Shown: positions 1 to 7,883 of the stretch, piece after piece | Layout: each line of letters begins with the position of its first letter | Numbering within the stretch: the first letter of the stretch is position 1 | DNA from: DAOTTY01 sp034437575 | GTDB lineage: Bacteria; Chloroflexota; Anaerolineae; Aggregatilineales; Phototrophicaceae | NCBI GenBank assembly: GCA_034437575.1 | Contig: DAOTTY010000114.1 | Span: forward strand, 1 to 56,601 | Direction of reading: 5' to 3' | DNA: 56,601 bases | The notes under the pieces: generated by a model | Told to the model about the DNA's origin: nothing | Databases searched by the model: none | The model's input: the letters and a program-made list of their open reading frames with translations, nothing else | Program-made: the position numbers and the translations under genes

Positions 1-338
1 ACGCGCCAGAACCCACCGCCATCCCGGAGAATGCCCCACCCATCACGGGCGAAATCTCGGTGAACATCTTCACAACGCCCGCCCAGCAGCGCACCATGCG
101 CATCACCCCCAACGCGGATGGCTCGTTTATCATGGAGTTGATTCGTGGCGGGCGCATCGTCTATGAGGCGCGGTATCAGTTCTACGAGTCGTCTGGCCGC
201 TATGAGAACATCCGCAACAGCTTTGAGTACATGAGCTTTAGTGATACAGCAGGCGATACGTCATTGGGCTGCAACCGTGACCCGGACATCGAAGGGTTCT
301 TCAATGGTGCTGCGTTCCAGGCACGGGTGGGCTGTTAA
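1..338 (+). CDS. C-terminal part of a secreted or lipoprotein-like hypothetical protein
   Basis: The reading frame is open from the left edge (first whole codon at base 3) to TAA at 336-338, so this is the 3' end of a longer gene. The visible part begins with a Pro/Ala/Glu-rich stretch typical of the linkers in exported proteins. It continues with about 90 residues rich in beta-forming segments, and two cysteines near the end (in LGCNRD and RVGC) could form a disulphide. No family is recognised. The GTG at 60 is an internal valine, not a start. The gene converges on the isomerase-like gene on the other strand, with a hairpin between them. Confidence 0.6.
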   Translation, partial: APEPTAIPENAPPITGEISVNIFTTPAQQRTMRITPNADGSFIMELIRGGRIVYEARYQFYESSGRYENIRNSFEYMSFSDTAGDTSLGCNRDPDIEGFFNGAAFQARVGC

Positions 339-362
339 CGCAGCTACGCCGTACCCTGTAGC

Positions 363-388
363 GTGGGCCGTCACATTGGACGGCCCAC
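363..388. terminator. 10-bp-stem hairpin between convergent genes
   Basis: A perfect 10-bp inverted repeat (363-372 with 379-388, 6-base loop) lies between two converging stop codons. There is no T-run on either side. It could be a bidirectional stop or mRNA 3' protector, or one unit of the palindromic intergenic repeats common in this window. The sequence just after it (about 409-434, starting TAGGGGCGCACC) has the look of the same repeat class. Confidence 0.45.
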
Positions 389-460
389 TACAAGCCCGTT
401 TGAATCGGTAGGGGCGCACCGACGTGTGCGCTCATCACGGATTCCCCATGCTCAGCCTAT

Positions 461-1267
461 CTATTCCGCGAGGCCCTGTTCCACAAAGTACCTCGCGGAA
501 ACCGCAATATCTTCGACCTGCATCATCTCGATAATCAGGCGCGGGCGCTGTTCCAATTTTCGCAGTGCTTTGAATACGCTGTGCCAGCGAATTTGGCCCT
601 GCCCGGCGGCCCAATGGCGATCAACAATGCCGTCCGTGTCTTGCAGGTGAACGTGGCCGAGCAGGTCGCCCGCCTGCCGAATCCACACATCGGGCGGCGC
701 GCCGTATTGCAGTGAGGTGATGTAGGCGTGGCCGGTGTCTATGCTGACGCGCACAAAGTCAGATTCAACGCCGCGCACCATCTCCGCGTGCCAGTCCGGG
801 CGGTAGTCGAAGATGTTCTCCACCATCAAGGTGCAGTTGGCCTGCTCCGCGACGGGCACCACCTCTGCCAGCGTCTCTTGCATCCGGGACAGGGTGCTTT
901 TCGGTTTGTTGACTGGCTGCCCCAGGTACGTGACCGGGCTGTGTGTAACCATGTGCGTTGCACCTACTTCCGCTGCAAATTCCAACCCCTGCTTGAGCCG
1001 CTCAATCGTCACCTGTTGAATCTTCGGGTCTTGCGGGGCGAGGGTCAGCGTGAGGAAGGGGCCGTGAATGCCGCGCCGCCCGGTGTGGCCGTCCAGGGCA
1101 GCGTTAACGGTGGCGGCTGTCTCGCGCCAGTTGCCATCCAGCACTTCCGGGCTGATGGCGTCCTGAATTTCGATGTCGCGCTGCTTTTCCAGCAGCCAGT
1201 CGCGGTACATAGGTAAATCAACGGAGCGCATGGCCGCGCCCACTACCAACGGAGCTGTTTCAGTCAT
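461..1267 (-). CDS. Sugar phosphate isomerase/epimerase-like TIM barrel (AP endonuclease family 2)
   Basis: This 268-residue protein has the length and motif order of the xylose isomerase-like TIM-barrel family. Visible candidate metal-site segments are GIHGPF, MVTHSP, LMVENI, SIDTGHA, HVHLQDTDG and LIIEMM; in this family Glu, Asp, His and Glu at such positions hold one or more divalent metals. Members isomerise or epimerise sugars, or cleave abasic DNA (Nfo). The DNA-binding loops of Nfo are not evident, so a sugar-type substrate is more likely. AGAGGG lies six bases before the ATG. No pathway partner is adjacent, so the substrate cannot be given. Confidence 0.75.
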   Translation of the reverse strand: MTETAPLVVGAAMRSVDLPMYRDWLLEKQRDIEIQDAISPEVLDGNWRETAATVNAALDGHTGRRGIHGPFLTLTLAPQDPKIQQVTIERLKQGLEFAAEVGATHMVTHSPVTYLGQPVNKPKSTLSRMQETLAEVVPVAEQANCTLMVENIFDYRPDWHAEMVRGVESDFVRVSIDTGHAYITSLQYGAPPDVWIRQAGDLLGHVHLQDTDGIVDRHWAAGQGQIRWHSVFKALRKLEQRPRLIIEMMQVEDIAVSARYFVEQGLAE

Positions 1268-1453
1268 CCTATTCCCTCTGGTTGCACAAAATCAGGTCTC
1301 AATGGGTTGAGGGTGCCGCACATACCGCAGATTTGCAACCCATGCGCCTTAACATACCATCCCCCCAACAAACGGGGGCCGTAGGTAGGTCTGCAAATCG
1401 GCTATAATGGTAAATGACATGCGTTGAACTCATCAAACGGAGGTTATGAACCG

Positions 1454-2134
1454 ATGAAGCACACAATCACTGGGACGGTGATGCAGGTTGTTGAGATCAG
1501 TCTGGAACCGGGCGAAGCGGTCTTTACCGAGTCCGGGGGCATGGCGTGGATGGATGACGGCATCACGATGGAAACGAACAGCCGGGGCGGTATCGGCAAG
1601 ATGCTGGGGCGGGCGCTCAGCGGTGAATCGCTGTTTATGACGACCTACACCGCCCGCGCAGCCGCGACGATGGGCTTCACGCCAGAGGTGCCGGGTAATG
1701 TGGTGGCCATGCAGCTTGCCCAGGGTGAGGAAATCATCGCGCAGCGCAATGCGTTTATGTTCGCGGAAAACTCGGTTGGCCTCGAAGTGTACTTCCGGCG
1801 GAAAGTGGGCGCGGGCTTCTTCGGCGGTGAAGGCTTTGTCATGCAGAAGGTCAGCGGGCCGGGCATGGCGTTTTTTGAGTTGGGCGGCGAGATCATCGAG
1901 CGGACGCTGGAGCCGGGGCAGGTGCTGAAGGTTGATCCCGGCCATGTGGCCATGCACGACCCGTCTATTGACTACGACCTGGAGATGGTGAAGGGCGTGG
2001 CGAACATCTTCATGGGCGGTGAGGGCCTGTTCCTGGCGAAGTTGACCGGGCCGGGGCGCGTGTGGCTGCAAACCATGCCACTGATTAACTTTGCGCGTTC
2101 ACTCATCCCGTATCTGCCGTCCAGCCGGGGCTAA
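1454..2134 (+). CDS. AIM24 / TIGR00266 family protein
   Basis: The 226-residue protein starts MKHTITGTVMQ and carries the family pattern: an ESGGMAWM segment, a glycine-rich stretch, then LSGESLFMTTYTA, and later GGEGFVMQK and MGGEGLFLAKLTGPG. Members are beta-rich proteins of unclear biochemical role; the yeast homologue Aim24 is mitochondrial. I chose the ATG at 1454 because GGAGG at 1439-1443 lies ten bases before it. The frame stays open upstream to a TTG at 1424, but that start would put the ribosome site inside the gene. A TATAAT hexamer at 1403-1408 could be its -10 box, but no convincing -35 is seen. It stands alone, divergent from the isomerase. Confidence 0.85.
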   Translation: MKHTITGTVMQVVEISLEPGEAVFTESGGMAWMDDGITMETNSRGGIGKMLGRALSGESLFMTTYTARAAATMGFTPEVPGNVVAMQLAQGEEIIAQRNAFMFAENSVGLEVYFRRKVGAGFFGGEGFVMQKVSGPGMAFFELGGEIIERTLEPGQVLKVDPGHVAMHDPSIDYDLEMVKGVANIFMGGEGLFLAKLTGPGRVWLQTMPLINFARSLIPYLPSSRG

Positions 2135-2144
2135 AGCCCACACC

Positions 2145-2166
2145 GGGTCGGCACCACCGCCGACCC
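2145..2166. repeat. Intergenic hairpin after the AIM24-type gene
   Basis: An 8-bp perfect stem (2145-2152 with 2159-2166, loop ACCACC) lies in the short gap between the AIM24-type gene and the converging recD2 gene. It has no T-tract and resembles the GC-rich palindromes after other genes here. A role in mRNA 3'-end protection or weak termination is possible. Confidence 0.4.
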
Positions 2167-2193
2167 CTACAGGCCATGCCGAATCAACCCGGC

Positions 2194-4425
2194 TTACAGC
2201 AGCATTTGGCCTATGTTGTGCAAGCGCGGGCGCAACCCACTGAACCGCTCCGCGACTTTGTTGTTGTTCACCGCAATGCCCACTGCCTGATCCATGCCCA
2301 CCAGCACGACTATCTTGCGGGCGCGGGTGATGGCAGTGTACAGCAAGTTGCGCTGCAACATAATGTAGTGCTGGTTCATGATGGGCACCACCACAACCGG
2401 GTACTCGCTGCCCTGGCTGCGGTGAATGCTGATGCAGTAGGCCAGCACCAACTGGTCAACCTCGTTGAACGTATAGTCAATGCGCTGGTCATTCATGATG
2501 ACTTCCACCTGACCTTCGCCTTTGTCAATCGAGCGAATGCGCCCGCTGTCACCATTGAACACGTTTTTGTCGTAGTTGTTGCGCGTTTGCATCACCTTAT
2601 CGCCCACGCGGTAGGTGCGCCCATTGACAGTCACCTGGGCCTTGCTGCCCCCGCCATTGAGCGCGGCTTGCAACTGCTCATTGAGTGCATTAACGCCCAC
2701 TGGCCCCTTGTACATCGGGGCCAACACCTGAATGTCGTTGACCGGATGAAAACCGAACTTGCTAGGCACGCGGTTGACGACGACATCCACCACCATTTGC
2801 CCGGCGTCTTGCGGCGTGGTTTGCCGGAAGAAGAAGAAGTCGTCGCTGTCGTTGCCCAGGTACGGCAGGTTGCCCGTATTGATCGCGTGGGCGTTAGAGA
2901 CGATGTGGCTGCGGGCATCCTGGCGAAAAATCGTAGACAGGCGCGTGACGTGAGCCACCCCGCTGTCGATCACGTCGCGCAGCACATTGCCCGCGCCCAC
3001 ACTCGGCAACTGATCCACATCACCCACCAGCATCAGGTGGGCACGCATGGGCAGTGCCTTCAGCACATTGTAGAACAGCACCAGGTCCAGCATCGACGTT
3101 TCGTCCAGCACCAGCATGTCGATGTCCAGCGGGTTGTCCTCGTTGAAGTCAAACTCATGCTCACCCGGTTGGAAGCCCAACATGCGGTGAATGGTGCTGG
3201 CGTGGCGCTCTGTCGTCTCAGAGAGGCGCTTGGCGGCGCGTCCAGTGGGGGCGGCCAGGGCCACCACGCGATCTATCCCCTCTAGGGCGTCAATGACCAT
3301 CTTGAGCGTGGTGGTTTTACCGGTGCCGGGGCCGCCCGTCAGCACAGTGATTTTGTGCGTCAGCGCAGCTTTAACGGCGTTCTGCTGCTGGTCAGTGAGG
3401 GTGACGTGGCTCTTTTTCATCAGGCCCGCCACGTAAGCGTCAATGTCAGCGGCTTGCGGCTTGGCCAGCGTGAGCGTTGGGCTAGCGGCGAGCATCTGGC
3501 GCAGCACCCTTACCGCGCCGCGCTCGGAGTGGAAGTACACCGGCTCATAGATGGCCTCGACGGACTCGCCATCTATTTGCAGCGTCTCAGATTTAATCAG
3601 CCCTTCGCGCAGGCGCTGCTCCACGACCCTATCCACCAGCGCCAGGTCATCCAGGCCCAACAGGGTGTTGGTCGTTTCCATCAGCACAGGGCGCGGCGCG
3701 TAGGTGTGCCCGTCCTGGGCAAGCCGACTGAGCGCAAACGACAGGCCCGCACTCACGCGCTCGGTGCTATCCAGCTTCAGGCCCATTTCCTGGGCGATTC
3801 CGTCCGCTTTGATGAAGCCCACCCCGAACAACTCATCGGCAAGCTGGTAGGGGTTCTTTTGCACCACGCTGATGGTCTGGTCACCGTACTGCGCGAAGAT
3901 GCGCCGGGCAAAGCGGGTCGTTACGCCATAGCCCTGCAAAAAGATAATCGCGTCACGTTCGGCGTAGTTCTCGCGCCACTGCTTAATGAGCTTGTTGGCT
4001 TTGTGTTCTTGCAGGCCGGGCACGTTGTACAAGTCTTCCGGGTTGTGGTTGAGTACATCGAGCGTTTCGGTGCCAAAGTGATCGACAATTTTTTCGGCGG
4101 TTTTGGGGCCAATGCCGCTGACAATTTCCGACAGGTAACGGGTGATGCCGCGCTCACTAGTGGGCAAGATGGGGCGCACATGCGTGGCCTTGAACTGCAT
4201 CCCCCACTTGGGGTCTTCGCGCCACTCACCACCGAACTCAGCGGCTTCGCCAGGGTTCAGTTCTGGCAGCACGCCGACGACGGCCACCGTACCATCACGG
4301 GCAACAGCATCATAGCGGGGCTTATCAGCGATGATTTTGAGAACGCTGTAGCCGTTTTCTGGGTTGAAATACGTGACGCGCTCAATCACGCCACTGAGGG
4401 TGTCGGTGGGTTGGTTGTTATCCAT
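2194..4425 (-). CDS. recD2: RecD2-type ATP-dependent DNA helicase
   Basis: The 743 residues match the length and layout of RecD2, the superfamily-1B 5'-to-3' helicase found without RecBC. An N-terminal OB-like part (about 10-85) is followed by helix-hairpin-helix motifs (GIGPKTAEKI near 104-113 and VPGLQEHKA near 135). Helicase motifs come next: Walker A GGPGTGKT at 364-371, Walker B DETS at 441-444, GDVDQLPSVGAG at 468-479, then SIHRSQGSE and YTAITRARK near the C-terminus. RecD2 acts in DNA repair and replication-fork maintenance. No recB or recC is nearby. The start ATG has only a weak ribosome site, but the protein begins at the normal family N-terminus. Confidence 0.93.
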   Translation of the reverse strand: MDNNQPTDTLSGVIERVTYFNPENGYSVLKIIADKPRYDAVARDGTVAVVGVLPELNPGEAAEFGGEWREDPKWGMQFKATHVRPILPTSERGITRYLSEIVSGIGPKTAEKIVDHFGTETLDVLNHNPEDLYNVPGLQEHKANKLIKQWRENYAERDAIIFLQGYGVTTRFARRIFAQYGDQTISVVQKNPYQLADELFGVGFIKADGIAQEMGLKLDSTERVSAGLSFALSRLAQDGHTYAPRPVLMETTNTLLGLDDLALVDRVVEQRLREGLIKSETLQIDGESVEAIYEPVYFHSERGAVRVLRQMLAASPTLTLAKPQAADIDAYVAGLMKKSHVTLTDQQQNAVKAALTHKITVLTGGPGTGKTTTLKMVIDALEGIDRVVALAAPTGRAAKRLSETTERHASTIHRMLGFQPGEHEFDFNEDNPLDIDMLVLDETSMLDLVLFYNVLKALPMRAHLMLVGDVDQLPSVGAGNVLRDVIDSGVAHVTRLSTIFRQDARSHIVSNAHAINTGNLPYLGNDSDDFFFFRQTTPQDAGQMVVDVVVNRVPSKFGFHPVNDIQVLAPMYKGPVGVNALNEQLQAALNGGGSKAQVTVNGRTYRVGDKVMQTRNNYDKNVFNGDSGRIRSIDKGEGQVEVIMNDQRIDYTFNEVDQLVLAYCISIHRSQGSEYPVVVVPIMNQHYIMLQRNLLYTAITRARKIVVLVGMDQAVGIAVNNNKVAERFSGLRPRLHNIGQMLL

Positions 4426-4502
4426 ATCGGAATTGTACCCGATTTAGCGGTGAAACGTGATGCGAGATAGGCACGGTTGGGGGCTGTCTGTCATAGGGCC
4501 GC

Positions 4503-4564
4503 CACGCCGGGCGGCCCCGCCATGCAAATGTTGTAGGGGCGGGGCCGCGCCCCTGCCCGGTGTG
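4503..4564. repeat. Nested GC-rich palindrome between glyA-gcvT and recD2
   Basis: This is a two-level inverted repeat. The outer arms 4503-4512 and 4555-4564 pair at nine of ten positions, and an inner 9-bp stem (GGCCCCGCC with GGCGGGGCC) encloses a short A/T-richer loop. It lies directly after the stop of the SHMT-GcvT gene and ahead of recD2, both on the minus strand. There is no T-run. It may stop or stabilise the upstream transcript and appears to be a unit of a dispersed palindromic repeat class. Confidence 0.55.
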
Positions 4565-4572
4565 AACGATAG

Positions 4573-7500
4573 CTATGACTGCTTCTTGTTGCGCCTGGGA
4601 AAGCGGCTTATCACGCTGCCCATCTGCGGGACGGGTAGGCGATCCCCGATTTTGAGGTCACCGTTAGTGGATGGCCCCTTAAAGCCGCCCGCAAATACGC
4701 CGAGTATGGTACCTTCGTCGGCTGCGGACTGCTTGAGGTAGGCCAGCCCAAGCTGGTAGCCGTCGGCATCGGGCGTGCAGCTTGTGACCATGCCCACCAC
4801 ACGCCCGCGATGATCGACAACCGGGTCACCCTGGCGCGGTGGGCGTGCCCCCTTACGATCCAGCCGGAAGCGGACAATCACGCTGTCGCGCCCGCTTTCG
4901 TAGCCTGTGTAGGGGCGCTTACCCACAAAAAACGGCTTCCAGTGGCGGGCATAGCCGCCCATGCCCGCATCCCCAGGGCGCAAGTTGAGCGGCCCGGCCA
5001 ACTCATGCCCATACAGTGGCAGTCCAGCTTCGGTGCGTAGGCTGTCGCGGGAGGCGAGGCCGCACGGTTCTGCGCCCAGGTCAATCAGCCGTTGGAACAG
5101 TTCCGTCGCACAGTTGCCTTCTACGAACAACTCATAACCGCTGCGTTCGCCCGTGTAGCCCGTGCGCGACACAATCAGGTCGTAGCCGCCCAACGTGACC
5201 CGCATCACACCCGCCCACTTCAGCCGCTTGAGTGCGTCCAGCTGCGCGTCATCACCGCCCAGCGCAAGCAGAACCTCCAGGCTGTGCGGCCCTTGCAGTG
5301 CAATATCGTGGCGGCTTTCGCGGGCGGTGGGTTGGCGCAGGTTGTGCAACTCAAAGCTGTCGCCTGCTGTGAACGTCCGGTGGGGCTGGTCACGGGTGAC
5401 GGCGAACTGGCCGCGCTTAACGCCGTCCAGCCACCGCCAGTCTTTACGCTCGTTGGCCGCATTGACCACCAGCAGGTACATGTCCGGCTCCACACGGTAA
5501 ATGAGCAGGTCATCCAGCGGCAGGCCGTCCACGTCCAACAGGAAGCCGTACTGCGAATCCCCTACCGCCAGCTTGGTCACGTCGTTGGTGAAAACGGTGT
5601 TCAGGAACGCAGCCGCGCCGGGGCCATACGCGCCGAACGCGCCCATATGCGTCACGTCGAACACGCCCGCCCGCGTGCGGACGGCGTTGTGTTCGTTCGA
5701 GACGGACGTGTAGTAAACCGGCATGTCGTACCCGGCAAACTCGACCATCTTCGCACCCAGTTCAACGTGCAGGTCGTGCAAAACAGTGTGCGCCAGGGAA
5801 TCGCGCTGCGGCTCTTCGTAAGTGAAGAACGGCAGCGCTTCAGCTTTTGGGAGGGCGGCCTTTTCCCCGTTAGCGCCGATGTGATACGGCTTGGGCGTGT
5901 AGCCTGTGCCAGTTTCCCATTCGCCTGTGTCGATGCTGTCCGGCGCATCCCCGGCGGTACGCACAACGACCGGCCCCGGCAGCCTGGCCTGCAAGTCGGT
6001 GGGGTCAAACACGACAAAGCCATCGGATAGCGAACGCAGCCACGCCGTCACCCGCTGGAGCTTGCCGCCTTCGATGTGCAGCTTGTAGCCGTCAGCCGTC
6101 TTTTCCACGTAGCCGCGTGTCATCGGCTCCCCAGATGGTTCGAGAACCCAGGTGGGGGCTATCTCGCCGTTACTCAGGCCGACGACCTGCCCGGTGAGCG
6201 CTTTGTCGGTGAATGCTTCTGCGTCTGCCCCCGTGATTTCGACTGTTTGCCAGCCCAGCGATTCGTCCTCGGCTTCCATGTAGTAGAAGTGCGGGTAGCC
6301 GTCGGCGGTGGCGTCGGTGTCAATGCCGATGCGGTCTACAAGGTCGCGCACCTGCAATTTGGCCTGTTGCAGCGCGTCAAAGTCGATCTTGGCGCGTAAC
6401 ACGGGCTTGCCCTTCTTGCCCGGCTGGTAGTACGGCACGCAGGCTTGCAGCACATCCGCAATGATGTTGCCCAGTTCGCGCGATTTGGCCTCGTCAAAGC
6501 CGCGCTGGGTAATCCAGGCGGTGCCCAGGCGCACACCCGATGCCCGGAAGGCGCTGGGGTCGCCGGGGATGGTGTTGCGGTTGGCCACAATGCCGATAAT
6601 ATCCAGGATGCGGGCGGCAATATCCCCGCTGAGGGTGGCACCGTCGTCGCCGACGATAGACTTACAATCTACCAGCAGCATGTGCGTATCCGTACCGCCG
6701 TAGGCGATGCGAATGCCGCGTTCCTGGATGGTGTCGGCCAGTGCAACCGCGTTTTTGGCCGTCTGATGCTGCAACTCGTGGAACTGTGGGGCTTTAGCCA
6801 GCTTCATCGCCACAGCCAACCCGGCCACGCTGTTCATGTGCGGGCCGCCCTGCTCACCGGGGAACACAGCACGGTCCATCTTCTTGGCGATGTCCTTGCT
6901 GTGGGTAATGCTCACAGCGCCACGCGGCCCGTTGAGCGTTTTGTGAGTGGTGAAGTTAACCACGTCTGCAATGCCGACCGGGTTCGGGTAGGCCCCCGCC
7001 AGCGCCATGCCCGCCGTATGCGCGATGTCCGCCAGCAGGTAGGCCCCCACTTCGTCGCAAATCGCCCGGAACTTTGCAAAGTCCGGGGCGAGGGGGTAGC
7101 TGGTGAACCCGGCAATAATCATCTTGGGCTTGTGTTCCAGCGCCAGCGCCCGGATGGTGTCGTAGTCGAGGCGTTCGGTTTGCGGGTCTACGCCGTAGCT
7201 AACAATATTGTAGTAAATGCCGCTGCGGTTGACCGGGCTTCCGTGCGTCAGGTGGCCGCCGTCCAGCAGGTCCAGGCCCATAACGGTATCGCCGACTGCC
7301 AGCAGGGCGGTGTAGGCGGCGCTGTTGGCGGGCGCACCAGAAAGCGGCTGCACATTCACATACAGGTCGTCAGCGCTCACACGGTCGTTAGCGAAGGCTT
7401 CGGCCACACGGCGGCGGGCCAGCGCCTCGATGATGTTGGCGTATTCAGTGCCTTTGTAGTAGCGAGCATCGCTGTTGCGGCGGTAATCGGCAAGCTGCGT

Positions 7501-7740
7501 GTCGTAGTTTAGGATGTCGCCTTCGCTCATCCAGCGGGTCGCTTCGGTGGGGTAGCCTTCCGCGTAGATGTTGTGGAAGGATGACCCGACGGCCTCGCGC
7601 ACCGCCTGCGGGATGGTGCTTTCTGAGGGGATCATCACGAGGTGACGGGCCTGACGGGCCGTTTCATGCCGAATGAGGTCGGCAACGTCGGGGTCAAAGT
7701 CGGCCAGTGGCCCACGAAAGAGATAATCTTGGGTGGTCAT
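4573..7740 (-). CDS. glyA-gcvT: Fused serine hydroxymethyltransferase - aminomethyltransferase (GlyA-GcvT)
   Basis: This single 1055-residue frame joins two one-carbon enzymes. Residues 1 to about 475 are a complete SHMT: VMIPSEST, NIYAEGYP, GGHLTHGSP, ADIAHTAGMA and the PLP-lysine motif FTTHKTLNGPRG with K267. Residues from about 648 are a GcvT: GAKMVEFAGYDMPVYY, VFDVTHMG, FTNDVTKL, VSRTGYTGE and LASRDSLRTEAGLPLYGHEL. Between them, about 495-580 looks like a worn copy of the first GcvT folate domain. SHMT interconverts serine and glycine using tetrahydrofolate. GcvT releases ammonia from the aminomethyl-lipoyl H-protein and makes methylene-tetrahydrofolate. GGAG lies ten bases before the ATG, and a TATAAT hexamer (minus strand, 7782-7787) may be its -10. 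The gcvP and gcvH genes are not in the window. No stop or frameshift separates the halves. Confidence 0.93.
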   Translation of the reverse strand: MTTQDYLFRGPLADFDPDVADLIRHETARQARHLVMIPSESTIPQAVREAVGSSFHNIYAEGYPTEATRWMSEGDILNYDTQLADYRRNSDARYYKGTEYANIIEALARRRVAEAFANDRVSADDLYVNVQPLSGAPANSAAYTALLAVGDTVMGLDLLDGGHLTHGSPVNRSGIYYNIVSYGVDPQTERLDYDTIRALALEHKPKMIIAGFTSYPLAPDFAKFRAICDEVGAYLLADIAHTAGMALAGAYPNPVGIADVVNFTTHKTLNGPRGAVSITHSKDIAKKMDRAVFPGEQGGPHMNSVAGLAVAMKLAKAPQFHELQHQTAKNAVALADTIQERGIRIAYGGTDTHMLLVDCKSIVGDDGATLSGDIAARILDIIGIVANRNTIPGDPSAFRASGVRLGTAWITQRGFDEAKSRELGNIIADVLQACVPYYQPGKKGKPVLRAKIDFDALQQAKLQVRDLVDRIGIDTDATADGYPHFYYMEAEDESLGWQTVEITGADAEAFTDKALTGQVVGLSNGEIAPTWVLEPSGEPMTRGYVEKTADGYKLHIEGGKLQRVTAWLRSLSDGFVVFDPTDLQARLPGPVVVRTAGDAPDSIDTGEWETGTGYTPKPYHIGANGEKAALPKAEALPFFTYEEPQRDSLAHTVLHDLHVELGAKMVEFAGYDMPVYYTSVSNEHNAVRTRAGVFDVTHMGAFGAYGPGAAAFLNTVFTNDVTKLAVGDSQYGFLLDVDGLPLDDLLIYRVEPDMYLLVVNAANERKDWRWLDGVKRGQFAVTRDQPHRTFTAGDSFELHNLRQPTARESRHDIALQGPHSLEVLLALGGDDAQLDALKRLKWAGVMRVTLGGYDLIVSRTGYTGERSGYELFVEGNCATELFQRLIDLGAEPCGLASRDSLRTEAGLPLYGHELAGPLNLRPGDAGMGGYARHWKPFFVGKRPYTGYESGRDSVIVRFRLDRKGARPPRQGDPVVDHRGRVVGMVTSCTPDADGYQLGLAYLKQSAADEGTILGVFAGGFKGPSTNGDLKIGDRLPVPQMGSVISRFPRRNKKQS

Positions 7741-7825
7741 AGGGAGAGGCTCCGGTAAAGGCTTAAATCTTGTTTAACGGGATTATATTGTAGCACGCAT
7801 GGGTCACAGGGTGCCATGCATCCTC

Positions 7826-7855
7826 AACAAAAAGAGGCACGGATTTCCGTGCCTC
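7826..7855 (-). terminator. Intrinsic terminator of the amidotransferase-YfhO-coiled-coil operon
   Basis: Read on the minus strand, a 10-bp stem (7846-7855 with 7834-7843) is followed directly by TTTTTGTT. It lies about 30 bases after the stop codon of the coiled-coil gene at 7884. Strong GC-rich stem plus T-run is the textbook form of a factor-independent terminator. Confidence 0.85.
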
Positions 7856-7883
7856 GTGGCTTAACGTGGGTATGCTAAATGGG

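Noticed and set aside
2176..3285. Long plus-strand frame opposite recD2
   Set aside because: It is the shadow of the recD2 codons: its product is rich in His, Val and Gln with no family motif, and it has no ribosome site.
5092..7512. Long plus-strand frames opposite the SHMT-GcvT gene (5092-6030 and 6445-7512)
   Set aside because: They are antisense shadows of a high-GC gene. The minus-strand frame is full of SHMT and GcvT motifs, while these show none.
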